The notes under the pieces are model-generated. The model was not told where the DNA came from and made no database searches. It worked only from the letters and a program-made list of their open reading frames with translations. Both the position numbers and the translations under genes were made by a program. From positions 62,001-126,000 of the forward strand of contig CAVWGE010000004.1 in assembly GCA_963754385.1 (NCBI GenBank): DNA of 64,000 nt, read 5' to 3'. Below are positions 43,631 through 51,839 of the stretch, in pieces (within the stretch, counting starts at the first letter, position 1; every line of letters begins with the position of its first letter). The stretch is from 9FT-COMBO-48-23 sp963754385 (GTDB taxonomy: Bacteria; Chloroflexota; Dehalococcoidia; GIF9; UBA5629).

Positions 43631-44689
43631 ATGCCGTCTATCACCCTCAAGAACATAAGCAAATATGTATGCCAGTCTGTGAATCTGGAGATATTCGATA
43701 AAGAACTGCTGGTATTGCTGGGGCCAAATGGAGCTGGAAAAACTACCTTAATCAATATAATCGCCGGATTAACAGATTACAGGGGGTCGGTTTTCTTTGA
43801 TGGTGTGCCAGCGGATAAACTGCCAGCCAACAAGAGAGGTGTAGGTTACTTGTTTCAGGATTTGGCTCTGTTTCCCCACCTTGATGTCGCTGCCAATATA
43901 GGCTATGGCTTGATGTCCCGGCAGCAACCGCGAGAGCGAGTAGACGCTAGAGTAAATGAGCTATTACAAATGATGAAGATAAAGCACCTCTCGGCGCGTT
44001 ATCCTAAGCACCTGAGTGGTGGTGAAAAACAACGAGTGGCGCTGGCCAGGGCTTTGGCCCTCTCACCGAAGGTATTGCTTCTGGACGAACCGTTATCCAG
44101 CCTTGATGTGCAAACCGCCAAGTACTTAAGAACTGAGTTAAGGCAGATTCAACGGAAGCTGGGGATCACAGCTGTCTATGTAACCCATGACCTCCAGGAG
44201 GCTGAGGAGATGGCAGATAGAATAGCTGTTATCCAGAATGGCTATCTGGAACAGGTAAGTAGCCCGGAAGAGGTATTCTTCTATCCCAAGAATGAAAAAG
44301 TCTCTGATTTTATCGGTGCACCGAATATTTTGGACTGCGAATACTGCCGTAGTTTGGGGAAGGGGGTCATGGAGGTTGGTTGCGGCGGCATACCGATAAT
44401 TGTTCCCCATGATGGAAATTCAGTTCAGAGAATTGCCCTATTCCCTCACGATATATATATATCCGAAACTAAACCACCGGGCCCAGAGGTCAACCGATTC
44501 AGGGGGACTATAATCGACATCACGCCCGCCGACGATGCGGTTAGAATCAAGCTCAAGGTGGGGGCGATCTGCCTGCTGGCTGAGATTCCCCATCATATTT
44601 TTGGAGATATGAATCTAGCAGTAGGCAAAGAGGTTTTCTTGATACTAAAACTGAGAAGGATAAGGGTTTATGAAAACAAAAATCTATGA
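43631..44689 (+). CDS. ABC transporter ATPase with ModC-like C-terminal domain
   Basis: The 352-residue ATPase has GPNGAGKTTL (Walker A), LSGGEKQRVALARAL (signature) and VLLLDEPLSSLD (Walker B). A C-terminal domain (about residues 235-352) with ALFPHDIYIS and RGTIIDITPADDAVRIKL looks like the regulatory/TOBE part of ModC, CysA or WtpC. SsuB/TauB partners of this permease type are usually about 250 residues and lack such a domain. The combination is a hybrid that supports an oxyanion cargo. It overlaps the next gene by 20 bp. Confidence 0.9.
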   Translation: MPSITLKNISKYVCQSVNLEIFDKELLVLLGPNGAGKTTLINIIAGLTDYRGSVFFDGVPADKLPANKRGVGYLFQDLALFPHLDVAANIGYGLMSRQQPRERVDARVNELLQMMKIKHLSARYPKHLSGGEKQRVALARALALSPKVLLLDEPLSSLDVQTAKYLRTELRQIQRKLGITAVYVTHDLQEAEEMADRIAVIQNGYLEQVSSPEEVFFYPKNEKVSDFIGAPNILDCEYCRSLGKGVMEVGCGGIPIIVPHDGNSVQRIALFPHDIYISETKPPGPEVNRFRGTIIDITPADDAVRIKLKVGAICLLAEIPHHIFGDMNLAVGKEVFLILKLRRIRVYENKNL

Positions 44690-45395
44690 CATTATCAAGA
44701 AGGAATTCGCCAGAATTGTGAAGGATAACGCACTTGAGGGGGAGGTGGTAATTAAAGCCGCCGTGCTTTCCCCAGAGGAGGCTATTGGCAACCCGGAGGA
44801 CAGGGACTACCCGCTGATAGTGGGAAAGGAGCGCATGATGCAGGCTGAATTCAGAGGCGCTCTCGGGCAGGCATTCACTGATATGTACGGTAACTTCAGT
44901 GGCAGACTGTCCGAAGTAGTAGCTATGGAGTTAAAAGATAACTTCCGTAGAGCCATATTCATCTCCAGCCTTAATGCTGTGATGAGATACCTGGAGTTAG
45001 TAACCAAGACAACGCACTGCAAGAACGACGAACCCAGACTGTGCGGCTATGAGCTAGCAAAATATATAGAGGAAAACTATGGACATCCCAAGGTAGCTAT
45101 GGTTGGACTTCAGCCCCGGATAGTTGAGGCGTTGTCCAAAAGTTTTGAGCTGAGGGTAACCGATATGGACCAGGCCAATATCGGCACCGAAAAATTCGGG
45201 TGCACAATTCATGGCCCCCAAATGACAGAAGAGAACCTTGAATGGTGTGATGTCGCCTTAGTAACTGGCACTACCGTAGTGAATAATACCATTGACCAGT
45301 TTACGATATCCAAGCCAGTGATTTATTATGGTGTTACCATATCTGGAGCGGCAAAGCTGCTCGGCCTAAACCATTTCTGCTACTTTGGCCATTAG
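44670..45395 (+). CDS. DUF4213/DUF364 protein, first copy (putative metal chelation)
   Basis: The 241-residue protein has the two-part plan of this family. An enolase-N-like DUF4213 region (about 10-110, including EAIGNPEDRDYPLIVGKERM) precedes a Rossmann-like DUF364 region (about 120-240, with VAMVGLQPRIVEAL, DVALVTGTTVVNNTID and YYGVTISGAAKLLG). A role in heavy-metal chelation has been proposed from the structure of one member, but no activity is proven. Its start lies inside the ATPase gene, so it is tightly coupled to the transporter. Confidence 0.85.
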   Translation: MKTKIYDIIKKEFARIVKDNALEGEVVIKAAVLSPEEAIGNPEDRDYPLIVGKERMMQAEFRGALGQAFTDMYGNFSGRLSEVVAMELKDNFRRAIFISSLNAVMRYLELVTKTTHCKNDEPRLCGYELAKYIEENYGHPKVAMVGLQPRIVEALSKSFELRVTDMDQANIGTEKFGCTIHGPQMTEENLEWCDVALVTGTTVVNNTIDQFTISKPVIYYGVTISGAAKLLGLNHFCYFGH

Positions 45396-45403
45396 GAGGA
45401 CGC

Positions 45404-46123
45404 GTGAACATTATTGACGATTTGATTTCTAGCTTGAGTGGAGACAGTTTGGTGCGTGAAGTTTATACCTGTGTCTTCTGGACTGCAGTAGTAAGCAAGC
45501 ATTGCGGATTGTCGTCTACTTTTCGGGACGAGCATCCACATCACGGAATGGTGAGAGGAGTAGGAGACTTGAGGAATAAGTCAGCATTAGAGTTAGCCGA
45601 ATATGCTAAATCAGACAATCTTCTGGAAGCGTCTATTGGAATGGCGACCATAAACTCGCTAATTGATATAGATGAAACCAAATGCGATGCCGAAAATGCC
45701 TTGGATGTCTTGATAGAGAAAGGAGAGGGTAAGGATATAGCCGTGGTAGGTCACTTCCCCTGGATTCCAAAATTGCGGCAAGTAGCCAGAAAACTTTGGG
45801 TACTGGAGCAAAGACCCCAGGCTGGCGATTTGCCTGCTGAAGCCGCCGAAGACATACTTCCAAAAGCTGACGTCGTTGCCATTACCGGCACTTCGCTGAT
45901 AAATCATACCGCAGAGAAGCTGCTGGGCTTAGCCAGAGGTAGCTTTGTTGTTATGGTGGGTCCTACCAGTCCTCTGTTACCGGTCCTGTTCGACTGGGGC
46001 GTGCATGTTGTCAGTGGGACAAAGGTGGTTGAACCGGAGAAAGTGCTCCGCTCCATCAGTGAAGGTGCTATTTTCCCGCAGGTGCAGGGAGTAAAACTAA
46101 TGAACATGCGTAATCGACGATGA
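45404..46123 (+). CDS. DUF4213/DUF364 protein, second copy
   Basis: The 239-residue protein is a divergent paralogue of the preceding gene. DVYTC-like strands open it (VREVYTCVFWTAVVSKHCGL), and the Rossmann region has IAVVGHFPWIPKL, DVVAITGTSLINHTAEKLL and VMVGPTSPLLPVLFDWG. In this copy the N-terminal part carries a Cys and a HPHHG cluster absent from the first, possible metal ligands. AGGAGG precedes the GTG start. Two unlike copies side by side suggest a heterodimer or two successive steps on the same ligand. Confidence 0.85.
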   Translation: MNIIDDLISSLSGDSLVREVYTCVFWTAVVSKHCGLSSTFRDEHPHHGMVRGVGDLRNKSALELAEYAKSDNLLEASIGMATINSLIDIDETKCDAENALDVLIEKGEGKDIAVVGHFPWIPKLRQVARKLWVLEQRPQAGDLPAEAAEDILPKADVVAITGTSLINHTAEKLLGLARGSFVVMVGPTSPLLPVLFDWGVHVVSGTKVVEPEKVLRSISEGAIFPQVQGVKLMNMRNRR

Positions 46124-46926
46124 CTAAGAAGCTAAACGAGTTGACAGTTTTGATTAAGGGTGGTGGGGAGGTAGCCAGTGGGGTAGCTCACAGATTATTC
46201 CGTGCCCATTTTAAGGTTTGCCTGACTGAGGCACCTCATCCCCAGGCAGTTAGTCGAGGAGTGTCTTTTTCCGAAGCCGTATATGATGGCGATAAGGAAG
46301 TTGAAGGTGTAGTAGCCAAACTGGTCAAATCTGCCGGTGAGATACCCACGGTGTGGAAGGAGAACAAGTTGCCGATCATAGTTGACCCGGAGGCGGCGAT
46401 TAAGGATATCATCCACCCTAGCATATTGATTGACGCCATAATGGCCAAAAGAAACCTGGGGACAAGACTTACTGATGCTGCTTTAGTAATTGGGCTTGGT
46501 CCCGGCTTTCAAGCAGGCAAAGATGTCCACCTGGTAGTGGAGACCAACAATAGTGAGAGGCTGGGCGAAGTAATCTTTGCCGGGGAAGCAGAAAAAAACA
46601 CGGGGGTTCCCATTGCCATAGACGGTTTGACTTCTGAGAGGGTGCTGCATTCTACCGAGGAAGGCCTATTTGTGACCGAAAGAGAAATAGGAGAGCAGGT
46701 TACCGCCGGTGAAGTGATTGCTTCGGTAGGAGGGCAAGCGATTAAAGCACCGATTAGTGGCATAGTCAGAGCGCTGCTCAGGAGTGGAATACAAGTAAAA
46801 GAAGGGACCAAGCTAGTCGAAATAGACCAGGTGGCAAGCAAAGAAATCTGTTACAGCATCAGAGCCAGGGTGAGAGCAATAGCTGGAGGGGTTCTGGAGG
46901 CGATATTAATCCGGTTCAATGTTTAG
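46120..46926 (+). CDS. yqeB: YqeB-type (EF2563 family) selenium-dependent molybdenum hydroxylase accessory protein
   Basis: The 268-residue protein opens LTVLIKGGGEVASGVAHRLF. It contains the GLGPGFQAGKDVHLVVETN block and a C-terminal hammerhead/biotinyl-like part, EQVTAGEVIASVGGQAIKAPISGIV. That is the pattern of YqeB/EF2563 proteins, which occur with selenium-dependent molybdenum hydroxylases. The biochemical role is unproven. It overlaps the stop of the second DUF364 gene by four bases. Confidence 0.88.
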   Translation: MTKKLNELTVLIKGGGEVASGVAHRLFRAHFKVCLTEAPHPQAVSRGVSFSEAVYDGDKEVEGVVAKLVKSAGEIPTVWKENKLPIIVDPEAAIKDIIHPSILIDAIMAKRNLGTRLTDAALVIGLGPGFQAGKDVHLVVETNNSERLGEVIFAGEAEKNTGVPIAIDGLTSERVLHSTEEGLFVTEREIGEQVTAGEVIASVGGQAIKAPISGIVRALLRSGIQVKEGTKLVEIDQVASKEICYSIRARVRAIAGGVLEAILIRFNV

Positions 46927-46928
46927 TT

Positions 46929-47711
46929 ATGACTCTAAAGGAAGCCTTAGATATCAGGCCCGGTGAAGTAATAAGTCTGGTCGGTGGTGGGGGTAAAACA
47001 ACCCTCATGTTTGCCCTGGCCCGGGAACTAGCTTCGGGTGGCGATTGCGTCGTCACCACTACCACTACTAAGATTCTTGAACCATCATCTTCTGAAACGC
47101 CGCTTCTTCTTCTGGAAAGGGATGATGAGGAATTGATGAGATTGCTTCTCGACAATTTGGACAAGCATAGACATATTACTCTAGCTAGTGGGAAGTTGGC
47201 TTCGGGGAAGTTGAATGGAATCAGCCCGGAGTTTGTAGTCAAGTTAGCTGGATTGAGCCAGGTATCTTACATTGTAGTAGAAGCGGACGGGGCAGCTCAT
47301 AGGTCCTTGAAGGCGCCGAATCCAACCGAGCCGGTAATCCCGCTTAACACGTCTCTAGTCATACCTGTGGTAGGGGTCGACGCCGTAGGCTGCCGGCTGA
47401 CTGAAGAAGATGTTTTCAGGCCCGAAATCGTCTCCAATTTGCTCAGGTTGCCGTTAGGTGAGGTTATCTCACCAGATGCCATTGCTTTTCTTCTAACTCA
47501 TCACCAAGGTATAATTAAGGGAAGTCCTGAGGGGGCCAGAATTGCCCCTTTCATTAATAAGGTGGACCTGGACGAAGGTTTATCGAAAGGGAGGAACCTG
47601 GCTGATAAGATTCTGGCAATGAGACATCCTCAGATTGAGCGGGTTGTGCTGGGGCAAGCTCAATCACCAGAGCCAGTGGTAGAGGTTATTTCACAAAGGG
47701 TTATTTGCTGA
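46929..47711 (+). CDS. yqeC: YqeC-type selenium-dependent hydroxylase accessory protein
   Basis: The 260-residue protein has a P-loop (SLVGGGGKTTLMFALA), a VVTTTTTKI segment and VEADGAAHRSLKAPNPTEPV, the signature of YqeC. PFINKVDL follows, as in GTPase-like folds. YqeC is a marker of the selenium-dependent molybdenum hydroxylase system and may bind a nucleotide during cofactor insertion. It begins two bases after yqeB and is followed by xdhC. Confidence 0.88.
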   Translation: MTLKEALDIRPGEVISLVGGGGKTTLMFALARELASGGDCVVTTTTTKILEPSSSETPLLLLERDDEELMRLLLDNLDKHRHITLASGKLASGKLNGISPEFVVKLAGLSQVSYIVVEADGAAHRSLKAPNPTEPVIPLNTSLVIPVVGVDAVGCRLTEEDVFRPEIVSNLLRLPLGEVISPDAIAFLLTHHQGIIKGSPEGARIAPFINKVDLDEGLSKGRNLADKILAMRHPQIERVVLGQAQSPEPVVEVISQRVIC

Positions 47712-47738
47712 GCAAAGTTAACATTTTGGGGGTATTAG

Positions 47739-48512
47739 ATGCTCGAGATTTATCAGGAATTGGCCAACATAGCCGCAAAGGGGGAACGGGCGGTATTAGC
47801 CACTGTTATCTCCAGTCGAGGCTCAGTACCACGGAAAGCCGGGACAAAGATGATTATCAGGGAAGATAGTAGTCTTGTCGGCAGTATAGGTGGAGGCAAC
47901 GTGGAACAAGCAGTCCAGGAAAAAGCTCTCGCCGTGATGAAATCAGGCGAACCGCAAATGATGCACCTTGACCTTACAGGCAGTGGTGAAGAGGCGTGGA
48001 TGATTTGTGGCGGGCAATTGGATGTCTTCCTTGAGCCAATCCTGCCTGCAGAAACGCTATATCTCTTTGGTGCCGGACATCTGTCTCAGAGTACAGCAGC
48101 GGTGGCTAAGATGCTGGGATTACGGGTAGTGGTCATAGACCCGCGTCCTGAGCACAACAATAATGAGCGATTTCCTAACGCTGATTCACTGGTAGTTGAA
48201 GAGTATGATATTGCTTTCTCTAAATTGAATGTGGACGAGAACAGTTATATTGTCATCTACACACCGGGGCATGTCAGCGATGAGAAGTGCTTACAATTTG
48301 CTGTTGGCACTGCGGCGAAGTATGTCGGGATGATTGGCAGTAAGAAGAAGGTCAAAGAGATCAAAGAGCGCCTACACAAAAAAGGAGTGTCTCAGCAGCA
48401 GTTGGATGGAGTTCATGCTCCGATTGGTCTGGAAATAAATGCCCAGACGCCGGAGGAGATAGCCGTCAGCATACTGGCTGAGCTAACAAAAGTTCGAAGG
48501 TCTGGGACTTAG
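47739..48512 (+). CDS. xdhC: XdhC-family molybdenum hydroxylase maturation factor, copy 1
   Basis: The 257-residue protein has the XdhC N-terminal domain (ERAVLATVISSRGSVPRKAGT, GSIGGGNVEQAV) and the Rossmann XdhC_C domain (LYLFGAGHLSQSTAAVAKMLG, VVIDPRPEHN, YVGMIGSKKKVKEIKERL). XdhC binds the molybdenum cofactor and inserts it, after sulfuration, into xanthine-dehydrogenase-type enzymes. A GGGGG ribosome-binding site precedes the ATG. It is the last operon gene in its original context; a second copy begins 1.45 kb downstream. Confidence 0.93.
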   Translation: MLEIYQELANIAAKGERAVLATVISSRGSVPRKAGTKMIIREDSSLVGSIGGGNVEQAVQEKALAVMKSGEPQMMHLDLTGSGEEAWMICGGQLDVFLEPILPAETLYLFGAGHLSQSTAAVAKMLGLRVVVIDPRPEHNNNERFPNADSLVVEEYDIAFSKLNVDENSYIVIYTPGHVSDEKCLQFAVGTAAKYVGMIGSKKKVKEIKERLHKKGVSQQQLDGVHAPIGLEINAQTPEEIAVSILAELTKVRRSGT

Positions 48513-48591
48513 TGGCAGCCCATAAAAGGGTATATACTGCATTATTTCATCAAGCCCTTATTCGAGGCAGGCATACATTTGGTTACTCAGA

Positions 48592-49074
48592 CTAAAATCT
48601 GAATGTCTCGCCAGGCACTTTATAAGGCTTGCCGTACTTTAAGCCCTTTACCTCCTTGCCATCGATTATAGTCATATCTTCACCGACAACAGCAATGGCT
48701 TCACACTCAACTAAAATATGAGGGTGCCATAGCTGAACAACTTCAACAGCGGTCATTGTTGGAACGTGGTCTCCAAAGTATTTCTCAAAGATAGGTCCCA
48801 TCAATCGTAAGTCCCACAAATGCCGGCAGAAGAAGTTCAATTTGACCACATCCTGCATGGTAGCACCTGCCACCTCTAGTACGTCCTTCGTATTCTGGAA
48901 GACCGTCTCAATCTGACCGAGAAAGTCACGCTTGTGGAGTATTCGATATTCTTTATCCCTGGCTACCTGCCCAGAGACATAAATGGTATTCCCTACCTTG
49001 ATAGCGTGAGAGTAAGTCATACCCCTCCTCATTGGGGGCAGTTTGTCCGACAGAATCAGCTTTTTTTTACTCAT
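48592..49074 (-). CDS. Rid-family (YjgF/YER057c/UK114) protein, copy 1
   Basis: The 160-residue protein has the Rid fold blocks: YSHAIKVGNTIYVSGQVARD, FQNTKDVLEVAGATMQDVVK and LVECEAIAVVG. The arginine that binds the imino acid carboxylate in true RidA deaminases (the PARxxVEV context) is replaced; the sequence reads PTMTAVEV. It is therefore not expected to have RidA activity and belongs with the less characterised Rid groups. It is oriented against xdhC, with 79 bp between stops. It also carries an N-terminal extension and a C-terminal tail beyond the usual 130 residues. Confidence 0.88.
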   Translation of the reverse strand: MSKKKLILSDKLPPMRRGMTYSHAIKVGNTIYVSGQVARDKEYRILHKRDFLGQIETVFQNTKDVLEVAGATMQDVVKLNFFCRHLWDLRLMGPIFEKYFGDHVPTMTAVEVVQLWHPHILVECEAIAVVGEDMTIIDGKEVKGLKYGKPYKVPGETFRF

Positions 49075-49169
49075 TTTTTACCTCCAGAAAGTCGTATATT
49101 TTCGATGGCTTTGCCTGGCCTGCGTAGTCTTCTCACTCAGTATAACCTCTTAAGCTTTGTTGTAAGCCA

Positions 49170-49958
49170 GTGCACCATCTTTGCTTTATACTAATATTAA
49201 TCAGGAATTGGCAACATAGCGCAAAGGGGGAACGGGCGGTATTAGCCACTGTTATCTCCAGTCGAGGCTCAGTACCACGGAAAGCCGGGACAAAGATGAT
49301 TATCAGGGAAGATAGTAGTCTTGTCGGCAGTATAGGTGGAGGCAACGTGGAACAAGCAGTCCAGGAAAAAGCTCTCGCCGTGATGAAATCAGGCGAACCG
49401 CAAATGATGCACCTTGACCTTACAGGCAGTGGTGAAGAGGCGTGGATGATTTGTGGCGGGCAATTGGATGTCTTCCTTGAGCCAATCCTGCCTGCAGAAA
49501 CGCTATATCTCTTTGGTGCCGGACATCTGTCTCAGAGTACAGCAGCGGTGGCTAAGATGCTGGGATTACGGGTAGTGGTCATAGACCCGCGTCCTGAGCA
49601 CAACAATAATGAGCGATTTCCTAACGCTGATTCACTGGTAGTTGAAGAGTATGATATTGCTTTCTCTAAATTGAATGTGGACGAGAACAGTTATATTGTC
49701 ATCTACACACCGGGGCATGTCAGCGATGAGAAGTGCTTACAATTTGCTGTTGGCACTGCGGCGAAGTATGTCGGGATGATTGGCAGTAAGAAGAAGGTCA
49801 AAGAGATCAAAGAGCGCCTACACAAAAAAGGAGTGTCTCAGCAGCAGTTGGATGGAGTTCATGCTCCGATTGGTCTGGAAATAAATGCCCAGACGCCGGA
49901 GGAGATAGCCGTCAGCATACTGGCTGAGCTAACAAAAGTTCGAAGGTCTGGGACTTAG
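49170..49958 (+). CDS. xdhC: XdhC-family protein, copy 2 with altered 5' end
   Basis: From the residue pair KG onward this copy is identical to copy 1. Its first codons come from the duplication joint: the original start, ribosome-binding site and first amino acids (MLEIYQEL) are missing, and two single-base losses shift the frame so that only a GTG at 49170 opens it. It also lacks the operon promoter. It is probably expressed poorly or not at all, or it is an assembly artefact. The catalytic parts remain intact. Confidence 0.7.
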   Translation: MHHLCFILILIRNWQHSAKGERAVLATVISSRGSVPRKAGTKMIIREDSSLVGSIGGGNVEQAVQEKALAVMKSGEPQMMHLDLTGSGEEAWMICGGQLDVFLEPILPAETLYLFGAGHLSQSTAAVAKMLGLRVVVIDPRPEHNNNERFPNADSLVVEEYDIAFSKLNVDENSYIVIYTPGHVSDEKCLQFAVGTAAKYVGMIGSKKKVKEIKERLHKKGVSQQQLDGVHAPIGLEINAQTPEEIAVSILAELTKVRRSGT

Positions 49959-50037
49959 TGGCAGCCCATAAAAGGGTATATACTGCATTATTTCATCAAG
50001 CCCTTATTCGAGGCAGGCATACATTTGGTTACTCAGA

Positions 50038-50520
50038 CTAAAATCTGAATGTCTCGCCAGGCACTTTATAAGGCTTGCCGTACTTTAAGCCCTTTACCTC
50101 CTTGCCATCGATTATAGTCATATCTTCACCGACAACAGCAATGGCTTCACACTCAACTAAAATATGAGGGTGCCATAGCTGAACAACTTCAACAGCGGTC
50201 ATTGTTGGAACGTGGTCTCCAAAGTATTTCTCAAAGATAGGTCCCATCAATCGTAAGTCCCACAAATGCCGGCAGAAGAAGTTCAATTTGACCACATCCT
50301 GCATGGTAGCACCTGCCACCTCTAGTACGTCCTTCGTATTCTGGAAGACCGTCTCAATCTGACCGAGAAAGTCACGCTTGTGGAGTATTCGATATTCTTT
50401 ATCCCTGGCTACCTGCCCAGAGACATAAATGGTATTCCCTACCTTGATAGCGTGAGAGTAAGTCATACCCCTCCTCATTGGGGGCAGTTTGTCCGACAGA
50501 ATCAGCTTTTTTTTACTCAT
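50038..50520 (-). CDS. Rid-family protein, copy 2
   Basis: The 160-residue protein is identical to the copy at 48592..49074, with the same missing RidA arginine. Its upstream sequence is also the same for more than 100 bp, so its promoter and ribosome-binding site are retained. It is a product of the tandem duplication; its outer flank is the original unduplicated junction. Confidence 0.85.
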   Translation of the reverse strand: MSKKKLILSDKLPPMRRGMTYSHAIKVGNTIYVSGQVARDKEYRILHKRDFLGQIETVFQNTKDVLEVAGATMQDVVKLNFFCRHLWDLRLMGPIFEKYFGDHVPTMTAVEVVQLWHPHILVECEAIAVVGEDMTIIDGKEVKGLKYGKPYKVPGETFRF

Positions 50521-50646
50521 TTTTTACCTCCAGAAAGTCGTATATTTTCGATGGCTTTGCCTGGCCTGCGTAGTCTTCTCACTCAGTATAACCTCTTAAG
50601 CTTTGTTGTAAGCCAGTGCACCATCTTTGCATTATACTAATATTAA

Positions 50647-50874
50647 CCAGGATGTCTGTCAACTCTACCGGAATTGCTCCTTTAAGGAAGGGGAATCGCA
50701 AAGAAAACTAAGATAGCTTGGTGACTATTGCACCAAAGGGCGGTTTGTTAAATGTCTAAAATTACCCTTTTTGGGAGACGGCATTATAGCTGAATGAGGT
50801 ATGAGCTTATACCATTTCAGGTATGTGCTATAATGACAATATAGACTTTTTATCCGCTTATTAATTATTTTTCT
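50647..50874. other. intergenic gap before the alpha/beta hydrolase
   Basis: No gene is seen here. A TATAAT at 50829..50834 may be the -10 of the following gene; the -35 is poor. Confidence 0.35.
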
Positions 50875-51825
50875 ATGACACTATTAATAACATTACTAAT
50901 TATAATCCTCGTTATCGCTTTCATCTATTTGTTCACCTCCTATTTCATTGCCGGTACTATAATCCATCTCAACCGCCAGCCAGTTCCCAAGAATCCCAAG
51001 CGTTATGGCATGGATTTTGAGAATATAGAGTATAAGACATCCGATGGGGTGACTATTAAGGGCTGGCTTATTCCCGGGTCTTTGAATAAATTAGTGATAA
51101 TAACCCATGTCGGTGGTCTGACAAAATATGGCTCGACCGTCCAATACAAAAATTTAACCAAACTTTATAATAAAGAAATAGAATTTCTAAGGACGGCTAA
51201 GCATCTGCATAAAGAGGGATACTGGGTCTTGATGTTTGATTTCCGCAATCATGGTGAAAGCGGTTCCGACCCGAACAAAGGTATAGCCAGCGTAGGGTTG
51301 GAAGAATATAAAGACGTTGTGGCGACAATGAACTACTTAAAAAGAAGAGATGAATTAAAAGATATGGGCGTTGGTTTTGTAAGTTTCTGTATGGGGGCCA
51401 ATTCGACTATTATCGCCATGAGCAAGGAACCGAATGCATTTAAAAACGTTAAGTGTCTTTTTGCTGTTCAGCCGATTTCCATGGAAGTTTTTATAAGGAC
51501 CTACACTAGGAAATTACTTACTCCTATCGGAGCAAAACTTCTGTTGCCTATGGTTAAGAAATTTATTGTTTGGCGGGGCGCTTATCCTTTAGAGGAAATG
51601 TCTCCTAGAAAATATGTGAAGGATTTAAAAGTGCCGACCATGTATGTCCAGGCCAGAAACGACCCATGGACTGACCTGAGCGACATCCAAGGATTTTACG
51701 AAGATACTCCCGATAATCCCAAAGGTTTTTTCTGGATCGAAGATACGACTCACCGTTTTGAATCTTATAGTTATTTTCAAAACAGGCCAGAAAAAATGCT
51801 TGAGTGGATTAAAAAATGGCTTTAG
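50875..51825 (+). CDS. alpha/beta-hydrolase with N-terminal membrane anchor and Cys nucleophile
   Basis: The 316-residue protein begins with one strong hydrophobic helix (residues 1-25) and is otherwise an alpha/beta hydrolase. The nucleophile elbow reads SFCMG near residue 170, so a cysteine stands where most members have serine, as in dienelactone hydrolases. The acid is probably in RNDPWTD and the histidine in DTTHRFES. Thioester or ester hydrolysis at the membrane face is likely. It stands alone. Confidence 0.85.
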   Translation: MTLLITLLIIILVIAFIYLFTSYFIAGTIIHLNRQPVPKNPKRYGMDFENIEYKTSDGVTIKGWLIPGSLNKLVIITHVGGLTKYGSTVQYKNLTKLYNKEIEFLRTAKHLHKEGYWVLMFDFRNHGESGSDPNKGIASVGLEEYKDVVATMNYLKRRDELKDMGVGFVSFCMGANSTIIAMSKEPNAFKNVKCLFAVQPISMEVFIRTYTRKLLTPIGAKLLLPMVKKFIVWRGAYPLEEMSPRKYVKDLKVPTMYVQARNDPWTDLSDIQGFYEDTPDNPKGFFWIEDTTHRFESYSYFQNRPEKMLEWIKKWL

Positions 51826-51839
51826 TTATTTAAGTTATA

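Larger units (their letters stand above)
47752..50646. repeat. tandem direct duplication of xdhC and a rid gene, about 1.45 kb per unit
   Basis: Unit 1 spans about 47752..49199 and unit 2 about 49200..50646, with an offset of 1446 bp over nearly the whole length. The differences I see all lie near the junction: one base each missing from GGCCAAC and AGCCGC at the start of unit 2, T versus A at 49185/50631, and T versus C just past the end. The rest reads as identical. The joint is at a short match, (A)TCAGGA, between the end of the unit and the fifth codon of xdhC. Confidence 0.9.

Noticed and set aside
41861..44689. Sulfonate or taurine importer (SsuABC)
   Set aside because: Lipoprotein and permease alone would suggest it, but no sulfonate monooxygenase is present. 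The ATPase end, the regulator and the neighbours all point to an oxyanion or metal.
48934..49194. 86-codon plus-strand frame opposite the rid gene, repeated identically at 50380..50640
   Set aside because: It is antisense to a clear Rid gene and identical only because the DNA is duplicated.
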